64,000 bases of DNA, taken from Nitrospirota bacterium. GTDB lineage: Bacteria; Nitrospirota_A; Leptospirillia; Leptospirillales; Leptospirillaceae. Under the pieces are notes generated by a model. That model was not told the DNA's origin. It saw only the letters and a list, made by a program, of their open reading frames with translations, and did no database searches. Below, one piece after another: positions 27,556 through 36,706 of this stretch (position 1 is the stretch's first letter; the number at the start of each line of letters is the position of its first letter). The position numbers were made by a program, and so were the translations under genes. The stretch is taken from NCBI GenBank assembly GCA_021802325.1, contig JAKAAM010000001.1, positions 1-64,000 on the forward strand. The letters run 5' to 3'.

Positions 27556-28131
27556 GTGGATCACAGCAAGTTGAAAGTGTCTCTCAGAGAAAAAAACGGA
27601 AAAGGTGTGGCACGGTCACTCAGGCGATCCGGTCATATCCCGGCGGTTGTTTACGGGGGCGGGAAATCACGGGCTCTTTCGGCTTCCCTGAAGGATGTGG
27701 AGAAGGCCTTGCACACCCATGCTGGAAAGAATGCCCTGTTTGATCTCGAAATACACGGAGGCCCAGAGGTTCATAAGGCCTTGACTCTCGTCCGGGATAT
27801 CCAAAGGGATCCGATTACCGGAACGATTCTCCATCTGGACTTTTATGAAGTTTCAGAAAAGGCGAGGGTGCGGAACAAGGTTCCTCTTGAAGTGATCGGA
27901 GATACGCCCGCCGGGGTTAAAAAAGGCGGGATCCTGGATTTTGTGATGAGGGAACTCCATATCGAATGTCTCTCGTTCCAGATGCCGGACCATATCAAGG
28001 TGGACGTTTCGGGGCTCGATATCAATCAGACCCTTCATGTGAGGGAAATTTCGCTTCCTCCTGGGGTCACAGTCCTTGATGACGGAAATTCCGTGGCCGT
28101 GCATGTCATTCCGCCGAAGGCCGAAGCCTGA
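27556..28131 (+). CDS. rplY: 50S ribosomal protein L25/CTC/TL5
   Basis: 5S rRNA-binding ribosomal protein of the long (CTC/TL5) type: N-terminal L25 domain about residues 1-90 and C-terminal beta domain, where E. coli L25 lacks the second. Visible: ARSLRRSGHIPAVVYGGG near residue 16 and VRDIQRDPITGTILHLDFYEV (the H-x-D motif) near 76. GTG start after AAGGAGG. The 191-residue length fits the TL5 form. The gene sits between prs and pth as usual. Confidence 0.93.
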   Translation: MDHSKLKVSLREKNGKGVARSLRRSGHIPAVVYGGGKSRALSASLKDVEKALHTHAGKNALFDLEIHGGPEVHKALTLVRDIQRDPITGTILHLDFYEVSEKARVRNKVPLEVIGDTPAGVKKGGILDFVMRELHIECLSFQMPDHIKVDVSGLDINQTLHVREISLPPGVTVLDDGNSVAVHVIPPKAEA

Positions 28132-28181
28132 TCCGACGACTCTTTTCATCACTGGCTTGATCAGGGTGTGGAGGTGGTTTC

Positions 28182-28727
28182 TTGCCTTTGGTGATCATCG
28201 GGCTTGGAAACCCTGGGCCGGAGTATTCGGGAACCCGTCACAATGTCGGAAAGAGGCTTCTTGATTTTTTGTCTGAAAAATATGCCATTCCTTTGGACAA
28301 AAAACAGGCTGACTTTCAATTTGGAGAGGGTTTGTGGCGAGACCGTCGCCTCCTGCTCGTATTTCCGATGACCTTCATGAATCTGAGCGGGAAAGTGGTT
28401 CCCTGGCTTCGGATGAAGGGGGCCGGAGACTTCTCCCGGTGGTTGTTGCTCCACGATGACCTTGACACCCCTTTCGGAATGGTTCGTTTTCGTGAAAAAG
28501 GTGGAGCCGGGGGGCAGCGTGGTGTCGAATCGATTCTGAGCTCGGCCGCTTCTAAGGAAATCTCCCGAATCAAGGTCGGGATTGGAAGACCCCCCTATGT
28601 GGGGGCGGATATCAGCGGATATGTCCTTTCCCCGTTTTCTAAAGAAGAAAGAGAACGGCTTCCATTTTTATTCGAGAATGCTTTGGCATTGACCGAAAAA
28701 TGGCTGATGTCCAGAGACGGGAATTGA
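28182..28727 (+). CDS. pth: Peptidyl-tRNA hydrolase
   Basis: Releases tRNA from prematurely dropped peptidyl-tRNA. Visible: GLGNPGPEYSGTRHNVG (active-site His of the N-terminus), MTFMNLSG, and the catalytic Asp region HDDLDTPFG. The 181-residue length is normal. Start TTG 28182 with GGAGG upstream. Follows rplY and precedes ychF by 13 bases. Confidence 0.95.
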   Translation: MPLVIIGLGNPGPEYSGTRHNVGKRLLDFLSEKYAIPLDKKQADFQFGEGLWRDRRLLLVFPMTFMNLSGKVVPWLRMKGAGDFSRWLLLHDDLDTPFGMVRFREKGGAGGQRGVESILSSAASKEISRIKVGIGRPPYVGADISGYVLSPFSKEERERLPFLFENALALTEKWLMSRDGN

Positions 28728-28740
28728 AGAAGGGGATTCT

Positions 28741-29835
28741 GTGGGGCTTTCCTGCGGCATAGTGGGGCTTCCGAATGTCGGAAAGTCGACGCTTTTCAAT
28801 GCGTTGACGGCGGCATCCGTCCCGGTTGCCAATTATCCTTTTTGTACGATCGATCCGCATTCCGGGATCGTTCCTGTGCCCGACAAAAGGCTTGACCGCC
28901 TGGCGGAACTGTACAGTCCGAAGAAGGTGACGCCAGCTACGGTGGAATTTGTCGATATCGCCGGACTTGTCAAAGGTGCGAGTCAGGGAGAAGGCTTGGG
29001 CAACCAGTTTCTGGGGCACATACGGTCCGTGGACCTCATCGTCCATGTTCTCCGAGGGTTTCAGGACGGAGAGATCACACATGTCCATGGTGAAATCAAT
29101 CCAGTCTCGGATCTCGAAGTCATCGAAACGGAACTCCTCCTGGCGGACTTGTCTTCTCTAACGCTCCGGTTGCCGAAGCTGGAAAAGCAGTGGAAGTCGG
29201 AAGGCAAGGATTCCGAAGCCCAGAGAGCCCTTTTCACGACGATCCTGAAGGGCCTTGAGGAAGGGCGTCCTGGTCGGGAGATCCCTTCGGAGCCGTCGTT
29301 GGAGATCTTTCGGCGAAGCTTGGGCCTCCTGACAGACAAACCTGCCTTGTATGTCGCGAATGTTTCCGAAGGAGAATTCCAGCATCCTTCGGAAAGGGTC
29401 AAAATGCTTGAAAAGGCGATTGCAGGAAGGGGTGCCTCCCTGATTCCTATTTGTGCAAAATGGGAAGCCGAAATTGCTGAACTGCCGCCCCAGGAAAGAG
29501 CAGCCTTTCTCGAAGGATTGGGTCTGGAAAGTTCAGGGCTGGACCGGTTGGCCTTCGAAGGATACCGGTCTTTGGGCCTGGTGACCTTCCTGACCGCCGG
29601 GGAGATGGAAGTTCGGGCCTGGCCAGTTCTGAAAGGAACGACAGCTCCCAGAGCCGCTTCGGAAATCCATTCGGATATCGAGCGCGGGTTCATTCGGGCC
29701 GAGGTGATGAGGTATGAGGATCTTGATCGGCTCGGTTCTGAAAAAATCGTCAAAGAGAAGGGACTTCTGCGCCTTGAGGGCAAGGAGTACATCATTCAGG
29801 ACGGAGATGTGGTCTATTTCCGTTTTCATGTCTAG
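28741..29835 (+). CDS. ychF: Ribosome-binding ATPase YchF
   Basis: OBG-family P-loop protein that binds ATP rather than GTP. Walker A GLPNVGKSTLFNALT, switch-II region VDIAGLVKGASQGEG, and a C-terminal TGS domain ending in YIIQDGDVVYFRFHV. The 364-residue length is normal. GTG start with GGGG upstream. It is the last of the prs-rplY-pth-ychF run; the rpsF operon follows after 22 bases. Confidence 0.95.
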   Translation: MGLSCGIVGLPNVGKSTLFNALTAASVPVANYPFCTIDPHSGIVPVPDKRLDRLAELYSPKKVTPATVEFVDIAGLVKGASQGEGLGNQFLGHIRSVDLIVHVLRGFQDGEITHVHGEINPVSDLEVIETELLLADLSSLTLRLPKLEKQWKSEGKDSEAQRALFTTILKGLEEGRPGREIPSEPSLEIFRRSLGLLTDKPALYVANVSEGEFQHPSERVKMLEKAIAGRGASLIPICAKWEAEIAELPPQERAAFLEGLGLESSGLDRLAFEGYRSLGLVTFLTAGEMEVRAWPVLKGTTAPRAASEIHSDIERGFIRAEVMRYEDLDRLGSEKIVKEKGLLRLEGKEYIIQDGDVVYFRFHV

Positions 29836-29857
29836 ATCAATCGAGAGGTGAATTCCA

Positions 29858-30241
29858 ATGAATTTTTATGAATGCGTCCTGTTGTTGAAGCCAACCCTTT
29901 CCGACGAAGAGTCCGCTGCGGTGGTCGGAAAGTTTGAGAAAATCGTCGGGGACAAAAACGGAACCGTCCATGCCACCCAGCGGCTTGGCAAGAAAAAGCT
30001 GGCTTATGAGCTGAAAAAGGAACGGAAAGCCGAATATGTTATTCTTTATATCGAACTTCCCAATGCCTCGGACGAGCTCGAGCTCGAGCGCAATGCCCGT
30101 CTCGATGAGAGGGTGCTTAAGTCAATGATTTTAAAAAGGAAAAAACTCGTTGTTCCCCCCACCGAAGGACATGCCGAACATCCTGCCGGGGCGGAATCCA
30201 CGACCGAGGGTGCGGTATCGGTTGAAGGAGCGGCCATTTGA
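29858..30241 (+). CDS. rpsF: 30S ribosomal protein S6
   Basis: Small ribosomal subunit protein that pairs with S18. N-terminal YECVLLLKP strand and KKKLAYELKKERKAEY are family features. It is 127 residues, with an acidic Ala/Thr/Glu-rich C-terminal tail past the usual ~95-residue domain, as in several lineages. ATG with GAGAGG upstream. The operon order rpsF-ssb-rpsR is conserved in bacteria. Confidence 0.94.
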   Translation: MNFYECVLLLKPTLSDEESAAVVGKFEKIVGDKNGTVHATQRLGKKKLAYELKKERKAEYVILYIELPNASDELELERNARLDERVLKSMILKRKKLVVPPTEGHAEHPAGAESTTEGAVSVEGAAI

Positions 30242-30666
30242 GCAGTTATAACAAGGTGATTCTTATGGGCAATCTGACCAGGGACCCAGAAATGCGGGTC
30301 ACAGGGGGAGGAATGTCCGTTGGAACCTTCACTCTCGCGATCAACAATCGCGTGAGGGGAAACGATGAAAAAGAAGATGTCAGCTTCATCGATTGTGTTG
30401 CCTTCGGAAAACAGGCTGATTTTGCCAAGGAATATCTTGGGAAGGGAATGCCGATTCTGATCGAAGGCCGTCTTCAGCAAAACCGTTGGGAACAGGAAGG
30501 TCAGAAGCGTTCGAAGATCGAGGTCATCATCCAGACTTTGACCTTTGTGGGCCCGCCCAAGCGTTCATCGGGCTCCGGCTCCGATATGACACACCGTCAG
30601 GAATCCTATCCGGATCCTGGTGCGGATCTGCTCATGGGACAGGGAGAATCAGACATCCCTTTTTAA
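30238..30666 (+). CDS. ssb: Single-stranded DNA-binding protein
   Basis: OB-fold SSB: SSYNKVILMGNLTRDPE at the N-terminus, WEQEGQKRSKIEV in the domain, then a short flexible Ser/Gly/Asp tail ending in the partner-binding tip ESDIPF (the E. coli type DDDIPF with one change). The 142-residue length is at the short end. TTG start overlapping the rpsF stop by 4 bases. Confidence 0.93.
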   Translation: MSSYNKVILMGNLTRDPEMRVTGGGMSVGTFTLAINNRVRGNDEKEDVSFIDCVAFGKQADFAKEYLGKGMPILIEGRLQQNRWEQEGQKRSKIEVIIQTLTFVGPPKRSSGSGSDMTHRQESYPDPGADLLMGQGESDIPF

Positions 30667-30723
30667 TGTGATTATCATGAAGAATATTAACAGCATTCAG
30701 CTCAAATGAAAGGAAATACACGC

Positions 30724-30954
30724 ATGGCAGGTCAGGCTCGCTCTTTCCAGAGAAAGAAAGTATGCCGTTTTTGCACAGAAGATCTTCTTATCGACTTCAA
30801 GGATCAGGTCACGCTCCACTCCTACCTGACCGAGAGGGGAAAAATTCTTCCCCGAAGACTGACTGGAACCTGCTCCCATCATCAGAGGGCGGTCTCTAAG
30901 GCGATCAAGCAGGCCAGAAATGTTGCATTTCTTGCCTTTGCCGAGGAAAGCTGA
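30724..30954 (+). CDS. rpsR: 30S ribosomal protein S18
   Basis: Small S6-partner protein. The VCRFCTE motif shows the zinc-binding Cys form (C+). SYLTERGKILPRRLTG and HHQRAVSKAIKQARNVAFLAF are family features. I chose ATG 30724 (AAAGGA upstream), giving 76 residues; an in-frame ATG 6 codons earlier is possible. The stop lies within the DUF2232 open frame that follows. Confidence 0.94.
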   Translation: MAGQARSFQRKKVCRFCTEDLLIDFKDQVTLHSYLTERGKILPRRLTGTCSHHQRAVSKAIKQARNVAFLAFAEES

Positions 30955-32107
30955 GCTGAACACTCCCTTTCCCGTCGGAGTTTTCCTGTCGACGGTGTCT
31001 TTTTCAACGGCACTCTATCTCTCCCTGCTAGCCCTTCCCCGGGTCGGCATTCTTGTCGCCATGTTTTCCGGTGTTCCTCTCGTGCTGGCCCAGATTCAGT
31101 TCCCGGCCCAGCTTCTGGGCACTGGCGCCATGATCACGTCAGGAGGGCTGATCTTTCTATTGGGATCGCTTCTTCATAATCCCATGCCGGGCCTTCAGGT
31201 TCTGATCTATATCGGATGGTGTGGCCTTCCGGCTCTCCTGACAGCAGAACTGTTGCGTCGACAGGTGCGTATCCTTCCGATGCTTTTCTCGACCTCCTTC
31301 CAGATCCTTTTTTTCCTCGGGGGAATCGGTCTTTTCTTGTACATGAAAACCCATGGACAGATCTGGACCGGGTTCGCCCAGACGATTCACGGGGCACTCG
31401 ATGTCGTGATGAATGCGGCCATAAAGAATTCCCAAACAACCCTGACCCCCTCGGATCAGGCCCGGGTTTTGGGCCTCGAACCCCTCATATACCGAGCCTT
31501 CATTGCCCTTCTTCCCGGTGTCTTGTCGAGTCTCGCACTCCTGACAGCCGTGACTGTATGGGCCACGACAGTCGGAATTCTTGAAAGCCGGAATCTTTCT
31601 TCGGGAGTTCTAGGAATCGATCGGTGGGTTCTTCCCGATCCCGTCATTTTTGCCTTGATCGCGTCCATGGCACTGCTCCTGATACCCTCTTTCGAAATCC
31701 GGGTACTAGGAACCAATCTCGTCATGGTTCTGGGGGTTCTTTATGTAGGACAAGGGGCAGGGGTTTTGTTAAGCTATGTAAGGAAGAGACGTCTGGGGGC
31801 ATGGTTTTGGCTTGTATCGGGGGTCTTTATCCTGATCCAGCCAATGTTCCTCATGATTCTGGGCATTGTCGGGATTATCGATATCTGGGCAGATTTTCGT
31901 CAGCTCAGGGGAAAGTCGCCTGGAGGGGACGGATCGAATGAAAAAGGGCGTTTTGTGGAAAAGAAGCTGGACGACCTTTCTGACGGGGACGGGAGCCATC
32001 GCTACTCTTTTCGCACTCTCCGCCTGCGTATCCCCCTCCGGGGCTCCCGTCTCATGGGGCCATTCCGGAGGGGAGGTCGTCTCCAGGGAGCGATTCGGGC
32101 AGCCTGA
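30920..32107 (+). CDS. DUF2232 membrane protein, read-through into rlpA
   Basis: Hydrophobic protein with about 8 membrane helices, typical of the DUF2232 family that often follows rpsR; function unknown, with energy-coupling or transport-related roles proposed only by analogy. The family normally ends near the IDIWADFRQLRG segment (about residue 333), but this frame runs 62 residues further, into a basic out-of-frame copy of the rlpA 5' end. A stop may therefore have been lost, or the overlap is real. The start is uncertain: ATG 30920 lies inside rpsR, and a TTG a few codons later is possible. Confidence 0.7.
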   Translation: MLHFLPLPRKAELNTPFPVGVFLSTVSFSTALYLSLLALPRVGILVAMFSGVPLVLAQIQFPAQLLGTGAMITSGGLIFLLGSLLHNPMPGLQVLIYIGWCGLPALLTAELLRRQVRILPMLFSTSFQILFFLGGIGLFLYMKTHGQIWTGFAQTIHGALDVVMNAAIKNSQTTLTPSDQARVLGLEPLIYRAFIALLPGVLSSLALLTAVTVWATTVGILESRNLSSGVLGIDRWVLPDPVIFALIASMALLLIPSFEIRVLGTNLVMVLGVLYVGQGAGVLLSYVRKRRLGAWFWLVSGVFILIQPMFLMILGIVGIIDIWADFRQLRGKSPGGDGSNEKGRFVEKKLDDLSDGDGSHRYSFRTLRLRIPLRGSRLMGPFRRGGRLQGAIRAA

Positions 32108-32681
32108 CTTTTCCGTTGTCGAAGGGAAAGTCGGAATGACGGAGGTCGGACGAGCCTCCTGGTATGGCCCAACATTTTATGGAAAACGAACGGCAAGCGG
32201 ATCGATTTTTCGTAAACACGCTTTGACGGCCGCCCATCGCACCCTTCCATTGGGCTCGACCGTCAGAGTGACCAATTTGGCCAATGGCCGCTCGGTCGAT
32301 GTTTTAATCAATGATCGGGGTCCCTTTGTTTCGGGACGGATCATCGACCTCTCCTGGGAGGCCGCCAACCGCCTTGAAATCATTGGTCCCGGAACGGGTC
32401 TGGTCAAATTGACCGTTCTCTCGGTTCCAGGGGGGCGAGGAACGGGGCCAGAAAGCCATTACTCGATTCAGGTCGCCTCTTTTTCGAGCTACGACAAGGC
32501 TCTGAGCTACAGAAAAAAGCTGAGAGGATATGACCACATAAGAATACAACGGGCGCATTTCGGCGGTCAGCCGATTTTTCGCGTGCAGGTCGGCCATTTT
32601 ACGGATCCGCAAAGGGCCCGTTCAGTTGCCCGGGAGGTGAAGGCGAACCTCGGGAGTGCCTTCATCGTTGAGGTGGACTAA
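31938..32681 (+). CDS. rlpA: RlpA-type lipoprotein (septal ring lytic transglycosylase)
   Basis: Signal peptide with lipobox LSAC (about residue 24), then a double-psi beta-barrel (about 75-165) with WYGPTFYGKRTASG, HRTLPLGSTVRVTNL and NDRGPFVSGRIIDLS, and a C-terminal SPOR domain (about 175-247) that binds denuded peptidoglycan. Some RlpA proteins cleave denuded glycan. ATG 31938 is preceded by GGAGGGG and fits the signal peptide, so I prefer it to a longer frame. It overlaps the DUF2232 frame by 170 bases. Confidence 0.92.
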   Translation: MKKGVLWKRSWTTFLTGTGAIATLFALSACVSPSGAPVSWGHSGGEVVSRERFGQPDFSVVEGKVGMTEVGRASWYGPTFYGKRTASGSIFRKHALTAAHRTLPLGSTVRVTNLANGRSVDVLINDRGPFVSGRIIDLSWEAANRLEIIGPGTGLVKLTVLSVPGGRGTGPESHYSIQVASFSSYDKALSYRKKLRGYDHIRIQRAHFGGQPIFRVQVGHFTDPQRARSVAREVKANLGSAFIVEVD

Positions 32682-32713
32682 ACGTTTTAACCATTAATCG
32701 AAAAGGATGAAGA

Positions 32714-32917
32714 ATGTCGGAAGCAAAAATTGAAAAGCTGGGAAAAAGGCTGACTCTTACAAAGGAAATGCTTCAGAAAAAGAAATCGGAAGTTTCGTCC
32801 GAGAACCGGAAGGCTGACTCAGAGCTCCGGCGTCTCAAGCGGATTGTCCGGAGGGTTGCCAACAAGAGACGACGGCTGTCTCCTCCCGCTGAAGGTGCTT
32901 CCTCGAAAGAGAGCTGA
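32714..32917 (+). CDS. Small basic coiled-coil protein, unknown
   Basis: 67 residues, very rich in Lys and Glu with Leu/Ile heptads from about residue 5 to 55 (predicted coiled coil), ending in a Ser/Pro-rich tail. AAAAGGA precedes the ATG. It could bind nucleic acid or pack against a partner; no family is recognised. The next gene starts 3 bases after its stop, suggesting one unit. Confidence 0.65.
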   Translation: MSEAKIEKLGKRLTLTKEMLQKKKSEVSSENRKADSELRRLKRIVRRVANKRRRLSPPAEGASSKES

Positions 32918-32919
32918 CG

Positions 32920-33087
32920 ATGGCAATGATCTGGGAATATCGCGTTGCACCCATCAGTCGGGAGCAGATTGAGAACCAGCTTAATTTCCTGGGTGAGGAA
33001 GGGTGGGAACTCGTGCAGATCGTTGTCATGAACAATCCGGAGATCCCTTATCAGGGATTCTTCAAAAGAATCCAGAGCACCCGGTAA
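32920..33087 (+). CDS. DUF4177-like small protein
   Basis: 55-residue protein too short for routine prediction. The pattern WEYRVAP ... IENQLNFLGEEGWELVQIV is the hallmark of the DUF4177 family (Y-R-V, then L-N-x-L-G-x-E-G-W-E-L-V), which has unknown function and is common in many bacteria. ATG 32920 has GAAAGAGAG upstream, spacing about 8. Follows the small coiled-coil gene directly. Confidence 0.75.
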   Translation: MAMIWEYRVAPISREQIENQLNFLGEEGWELVQIVVMNNPEIPYQGFFKRIQSTR

Positions 33088-33100
33088 TCTTCAGGAAATC

Positions 33101-33553
33101 CTATTGTGAGTTTTTGAGGATGAGGGACCGGATTTTCTGATCGGCGTCGTTGAGTCCCTTGATGGCATCCTTGTCGAGATGGTTCAGCTTTTCTGAGGCC
33201 TGGTCGAGTGTTTGGGACAGCGACGTAATTTCTGCCGGGGAAATCCGGTTTCCCGGGGCTCCCTTGAGAAACTTTTTTGCGGAGTCAACGGCGATTCGGG
33301 CCTGTCCGAAATTCTGGTCGAGCGCATCGTGAACCGCCGTTTCGATGCTCGTTTCCGCCATATGGAGATCCAGGGAGCGATGGAGTCTCTGGTAGGACTG
33401 GCTGAAGTTCTTTCCCTGCTCGTTCAGTTGCAGCTTGAGGTTGTCCATCTGGGATTTGAGGTCATTGACTTGGGATCCGTTTTCTTTTTTTCCCATGGAA
33501 TAGGCGATGGCAATGGTGATGACGATCGCCATCACGATCAACAGATTTTTCAT
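33101..33553 (-). CDS. Membrane-anchored helical protein, unknown
   Basis: 150 residues: one N-terminal membrane helix (about 3-20), then a charged, mostly helical region (about 25-150) with coiled-coil character (QVNDLKSQMDNLKLQLNEQ). Similar single-helix coiled-coil proteins include envelope or motility accessory proteins, but no family is recognised. It is divergent from rimO. Confidence 0.65.
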   Translation of the reverse strand: MKNLLIVMAIVITIAIAYSMGKKENGSQVNDLKSQMDNLKLQLNEQGKNFSQSYQRLHRSLDLHMAETSIETAVHDALDQNFGQARIAVDSAKKFLKGAPGNRISPAEITSLSQTLDQASEKLNHLDKDAIKGLNDADQKIRSLILKNSQ

Positions 33554-33652
33554 AAATTATTGGTCCTTGAGAAAATTGTCAGGAAGTGGCTACATTCGCT
33601 TCCCATTGTACCATGTTGGATTTCCCCTTCCTAATGCGGAAGCCGGGAGAAA

Positions 33653-35035
33653 TTGATTGCTGCGGGTGATCGGAACGTGAAAAAAAAGATTCAGTGGAAG
33701 GAAAAGACGGTCGGAATCGTCAGCCTCGGGTGTCCGAAAAACGCCGCCGATACCGAACGCATGATCAGCGATCTTTCCGGTCGGGGGTATACCGTGGTGC
33801 CCGATCTGGAGGCAGCGGAAATCCTCCTCGTGAACACCTGCAGTTTCGTGACCGACGCCCGGAAAGAATCGGTCGATACCATCCTGGAGCTTTCCCGGTA
33901 CAAAGAGGAAGGGAAGGCAAAATATCTGGTCGGGGCGGGTTGCCTGGTCTCCCGATACCGGGACCAGATGGGGGATCTCATTCCCGAAATGGATTTGGCG
34001 CTGACCACCTTCGATGAGGGACGGCTCGGCGAAATTCTTGACGAGGTGGGTGGGATTGCCCCCTCAGTTCGCCCCCGTCTGACTTTTCCGCTGGCAGAGT
34101 CGCGTTTGACTCCTCCCCACAGGGCCTATGTCAAGGTTTCGGAAGGCTGCGATCATCCTTGCACCTTCTGTTCGATTCCCCTCGCCCGGGGAGGGCAGGT
34201 CAGCCGCCCACCGGAGGAAATCCTGGCCGAGGTGCGGCACCTTTCCTCTCGCGGGGTAAAGGAGATCACCCTTATTGCCCAGGACCTGACACGGTATGGC
34301 CATGACCTGGGTCAGACCGATGGCCTGTCCGCTCTCCTCGAAAGGATCGACACGGAGGGAGGCGTTCCCTGGGTTCGCCTCCTGTATGCGTATCCGACGC
34401 TGGTTACGGAGTCTCTTTTGCGGACGATCCGGGAATCCCGGAGCATCCTGCCTTATCTCGACATCCCTCTGCAGCATGTCGACGAAGGAATCCTGGGGGC
34501 TATGAAAAGGCCTGGAAGCCTCGATTTCATGAAAAGGCTGGTCGACCGCATCCGGAACGCCGTTCCGGAAATTGTCCTGAGAACCACCTTTATCGTGGGC
34601 TTCCCCGGTGAAGGGGAGAAGGAGTTTGAAACCCTGCTTCGCTTTGCCGAGTGGGCCCGCTTCGACCATGTCGGGGTTTTTGCCTTTTCAAGGGAAGAGG
34701 GGACGCCCTCCTACGACCTTCCGGGACAGGTCCCCCACAGGACCCGTATGCGCCGGAGAAAGGATCTGATGTCGCTGTGCGCGACCATCGCCCAGGAGAA
34801 GAATCGGATCCTTGAAGGAAAAACCTTGCCGGTATTGATCGAAGGCCTCTCCGAACAGTCGGATCTGGTTCTTGCCGGACGGATCATGGGAATGGCCCCC
34901 GACGGAATTGATGGAGAGGTCCTGATCCTTTCGGGACAAGGCCGTCCGGGAGATATCGTGGATTGTCGGATCGTAAAAACCCATGCCTATGATCTTGAAG
35001 CATGGGAAGTCGGAGTTCCTGAACCGGCAGTTTAA
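33653..35035 (+). CDS. rimO: Ribosomal protein S12 methylthiotransferase RimO
   Basis: Radical SAM methylthiotransferase that modifies Asp of S12. N-terminal UPF0004 cysteines (GCPKN, NTCSF, GAGCL), radical SAM motif CDHPCTFCSIP, and a C-terminal TRAM-like domain. The 460-residue length is normal. MiaB is the main paralogue; the N-terminal SLGCPKNAADTE favours RimO. Start TTG 33653 has GGGAG upstream; a GTG at 33677 is also possible and would remove 8 residues. The gene converges with the chemoreceptor. Confidence 0.93.
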   Translation: MIAAGDRNVKKKIQWKEKTVGIVSLGCPKNAADTERMISDLSGRGYTVVPDLEAAEILLVNTCSFVTDARKESVDTILELSRYKEEGKAKYLVGAGCLVSRYRDQMGDLIPEMDLALTTFDEGRLGEILDEVGGIAPSVRPRLTFPLAESRLTPPHRAYVKVSEGCDHPCTFCSIPLARGGQVSRPPEEILAEVRHLSSRGVKEITLIAQDLTRYGHDLGQTDGLSALLERIDTEGGVPWVRLLYAYPTLVTESLLRTIRESRSILPYLDIPLQHVDEGILGAMKRPGSLDFMKRLVDRIRNAVPEIVLRTTFIVGFPGEGEKEFETLLRFAEWARFDHVGVFAFSREEGTPSYDLPGQVPHRTRMRRRKDLMSLCATIAQEKNRILEGKTLPVLIEGLSEQSDLVLAGRIMGMAPDGIDGEVLILSGQGRPGDIVDCRIVKTHAYDLEAWEVGVPEPAV

Positions 35036-35086
35036 TCGCTCCGACCTTCAAGGGCTTCACCTTCTCCTTTCAAGAGCCTCCCCTTC

Positions 35087-36706
35087 TCAGAGAGGATTGC
35101 TTTCTGTTTCGGTCCGGAAGGAAGACGTCAGGGCCGAAAGGGACCGGACAATTTCCCTGAGGCACTCGACAGCCGGTACGGCAGACGAAATATCTTTTCC
35201 CCTGGCTTCCATGATCCCCGAAAGAGCATTCACGGCTTCCAGTATCCGCTCGGAGGACTTCTTCTGCCCCTCCGTTTCTCCCACGATGATATCGACGTTG
35301 TGCCCAGTGGTCCGGACCATTCCGGCCAGGGTATCGAGGACCTTTTCGGCCTGGCCCGCCTTGGCTCCGCAATCCGCCAGCGCGGAGGCTTCCTTGCGGA
35401 TGTCCGAGACTGTTTCGGCGATGGACGTCTGAATATCCGCGAGGGCGGCGCTGATTTCCTCGGTGGCTTTTGAAGTCGTTTGGGCAAGCTTCCGGACCTC
35501 CTCCGCCACGACGGCAAATCCCCGCCCCTGCTCCCCGGCCCGGGCCGCTTCGATCGCGGCATTCAGTGCGAGGAGGTTTGTCTGGGTCGCGATAGCCGTG
35601 ATGGAGCCGGCGATGGTGCCAACATTCTGGCTTGCCTCTTCGAGACCGGCAATACGATTTGCAAGGCTGGTTATTTCCTCGGAGGATGTACGGACGGACT
35701 CGAGGACGCTTCGAACCGTCTTCGATCCATGCTCTGTTTCACCGACGGCCTGCTTCGAGGCTTTTCCCATTTCGAGCGCCAGCTCGTTCTCCCGTCGGGC
35801 TTCCTCTGCCAAAACCTGGGCCTTTCCCCGGACATCGGCCAGAGTATTGACGGCCTCGCGAAATCCCTCGGAGACCGCCGAAAGAACCCGGGAGAGCTGG
35901 TCGGTCTCTTGGGAAATTGTCTGGGCTTGCCTGTTCAGATCACCGGTCACCCCGGAAAGCTCCTCAATCAGGCGGTCAATGCCCCGGCCCACCAAGCCAG
36001 CCTCGTCCGGTCCGTCAATCTTCGAAAGTCTGGTCAGGTCACGATTCGATGCGAGAAGGACGGTTTCGGCGGCCGTCCCCAGCCGCCGGGCCATCTTCGA
36101 CAGGGCCTTGAAATCCCAAAAGAGCACGATCGCCCACGCCATGAGCGTCACGATCTGGACCCATGTCTGGATCGTTCGCATTCGGAGGATGTTTTTCTCG
36201 ATCTTCTGGATCTGCCGGGTCATGTGGGCAAACAGGAGGCGGGTTTCGATGACGTAATGGGAAAAGGCCGGATGCGCTATTTTTGTCCACAGCCTCGGTC
36301 CAAGGTTTTCATGGTGGTTTTTGACCAGGTTTACGATCTGAAGCGATGTGGAATGCGCTTCGTTCCGGTCCCGTACAAGATCCTTCAGGGGTGCCAAAGT
36401 TCCCCAGGCTTTTTTTGCATCAATCTTTAGACGAACCATCTGGACGTGGGAGAGGGCCTTCATCTGGATGACAATGGCCTGGTCCGCGCTGAAGTTGGCA
36501 CTGGTATTTTCCACGAGTTTGCTCATGGATCGCTCCATGCGGGACTCGGAGGCCATCATGAGGGCGAGGTCCATTGCCACGGATTGGAGAGAGGCTTCGG
36601 ACTCGATCCCGCGTGTGAGCTGGTACTGCAGCCAGCTTCCCGTTCCAATGTTGAGGATGAGCATCATGACGACCACAATACCCGTTTTTCTGATGAGTTT
36701 TTTCAT
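35087..36706 (-). CDS. Methyl-accepting chemotaxis protein
   Basis: Chemoreceptor: membrane helix 1 at about residues 8-24, a helical periplasmic four-helix-like sensor region to about 180, helix 2 at about 184-202, HAMP-like linker, then the conserved signalling hairpin with the tip block [22 protein letters not shown] (stated in two overlapping parts, E-A-A-R-A-G-E as anchor) and [16 protein letters not shown]. It lacks a CheR/CheB-binding pentapeptide at the C-terminus. The 539-residue length is typical. ATG with GAGGG upstream. No other chemotaxis gene lies in the window. Confidence 0.92.
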   Translation of the reverse strand: MKKLIRKTGIVVVMMLILNIGTGSWLQYQLTRGIESEASLQSVAMDLALMMASESRMERSMSKLVENTSANFSADQAIVIQMKALSHVQMVRLKIDAKKAWGTLAPLKDLVRDRNEAHSTSLQIVNLVKNHHENLGPRLWTKIAHPAFSHYVIETRLLFAHMTRQIQKIEKNILRMRTIQTWVQIVTLMAWAIVLFWDFKALSKMARRLGTAAETVLLASNRDLTRLSKIDGPDEAGLVGRGIDRLIEELSGVTGDLNRQAQTISQETDQLSRVLSAVSEGFREAVNTLADVRGKAQVLAEEARRENELALEMGKASKQAVGETEHGSKTVRSVLESVRTSSEEITSLANRIAGLEEASQNVGTIAGSITAIATQTNLLALNAAIEAARAGEQGRGFAVVAEEVRKLAQTTSKATEEISAALADIQTSIAETVSDIRKEASALADCGAKAGQAEKVLDTLAGMVRTTGHNVDIIVGETEGQKKSSERILEAVNALSGIMEARGKDISSAVPAVECLREIVRSLSALTSSFRTETESNPL

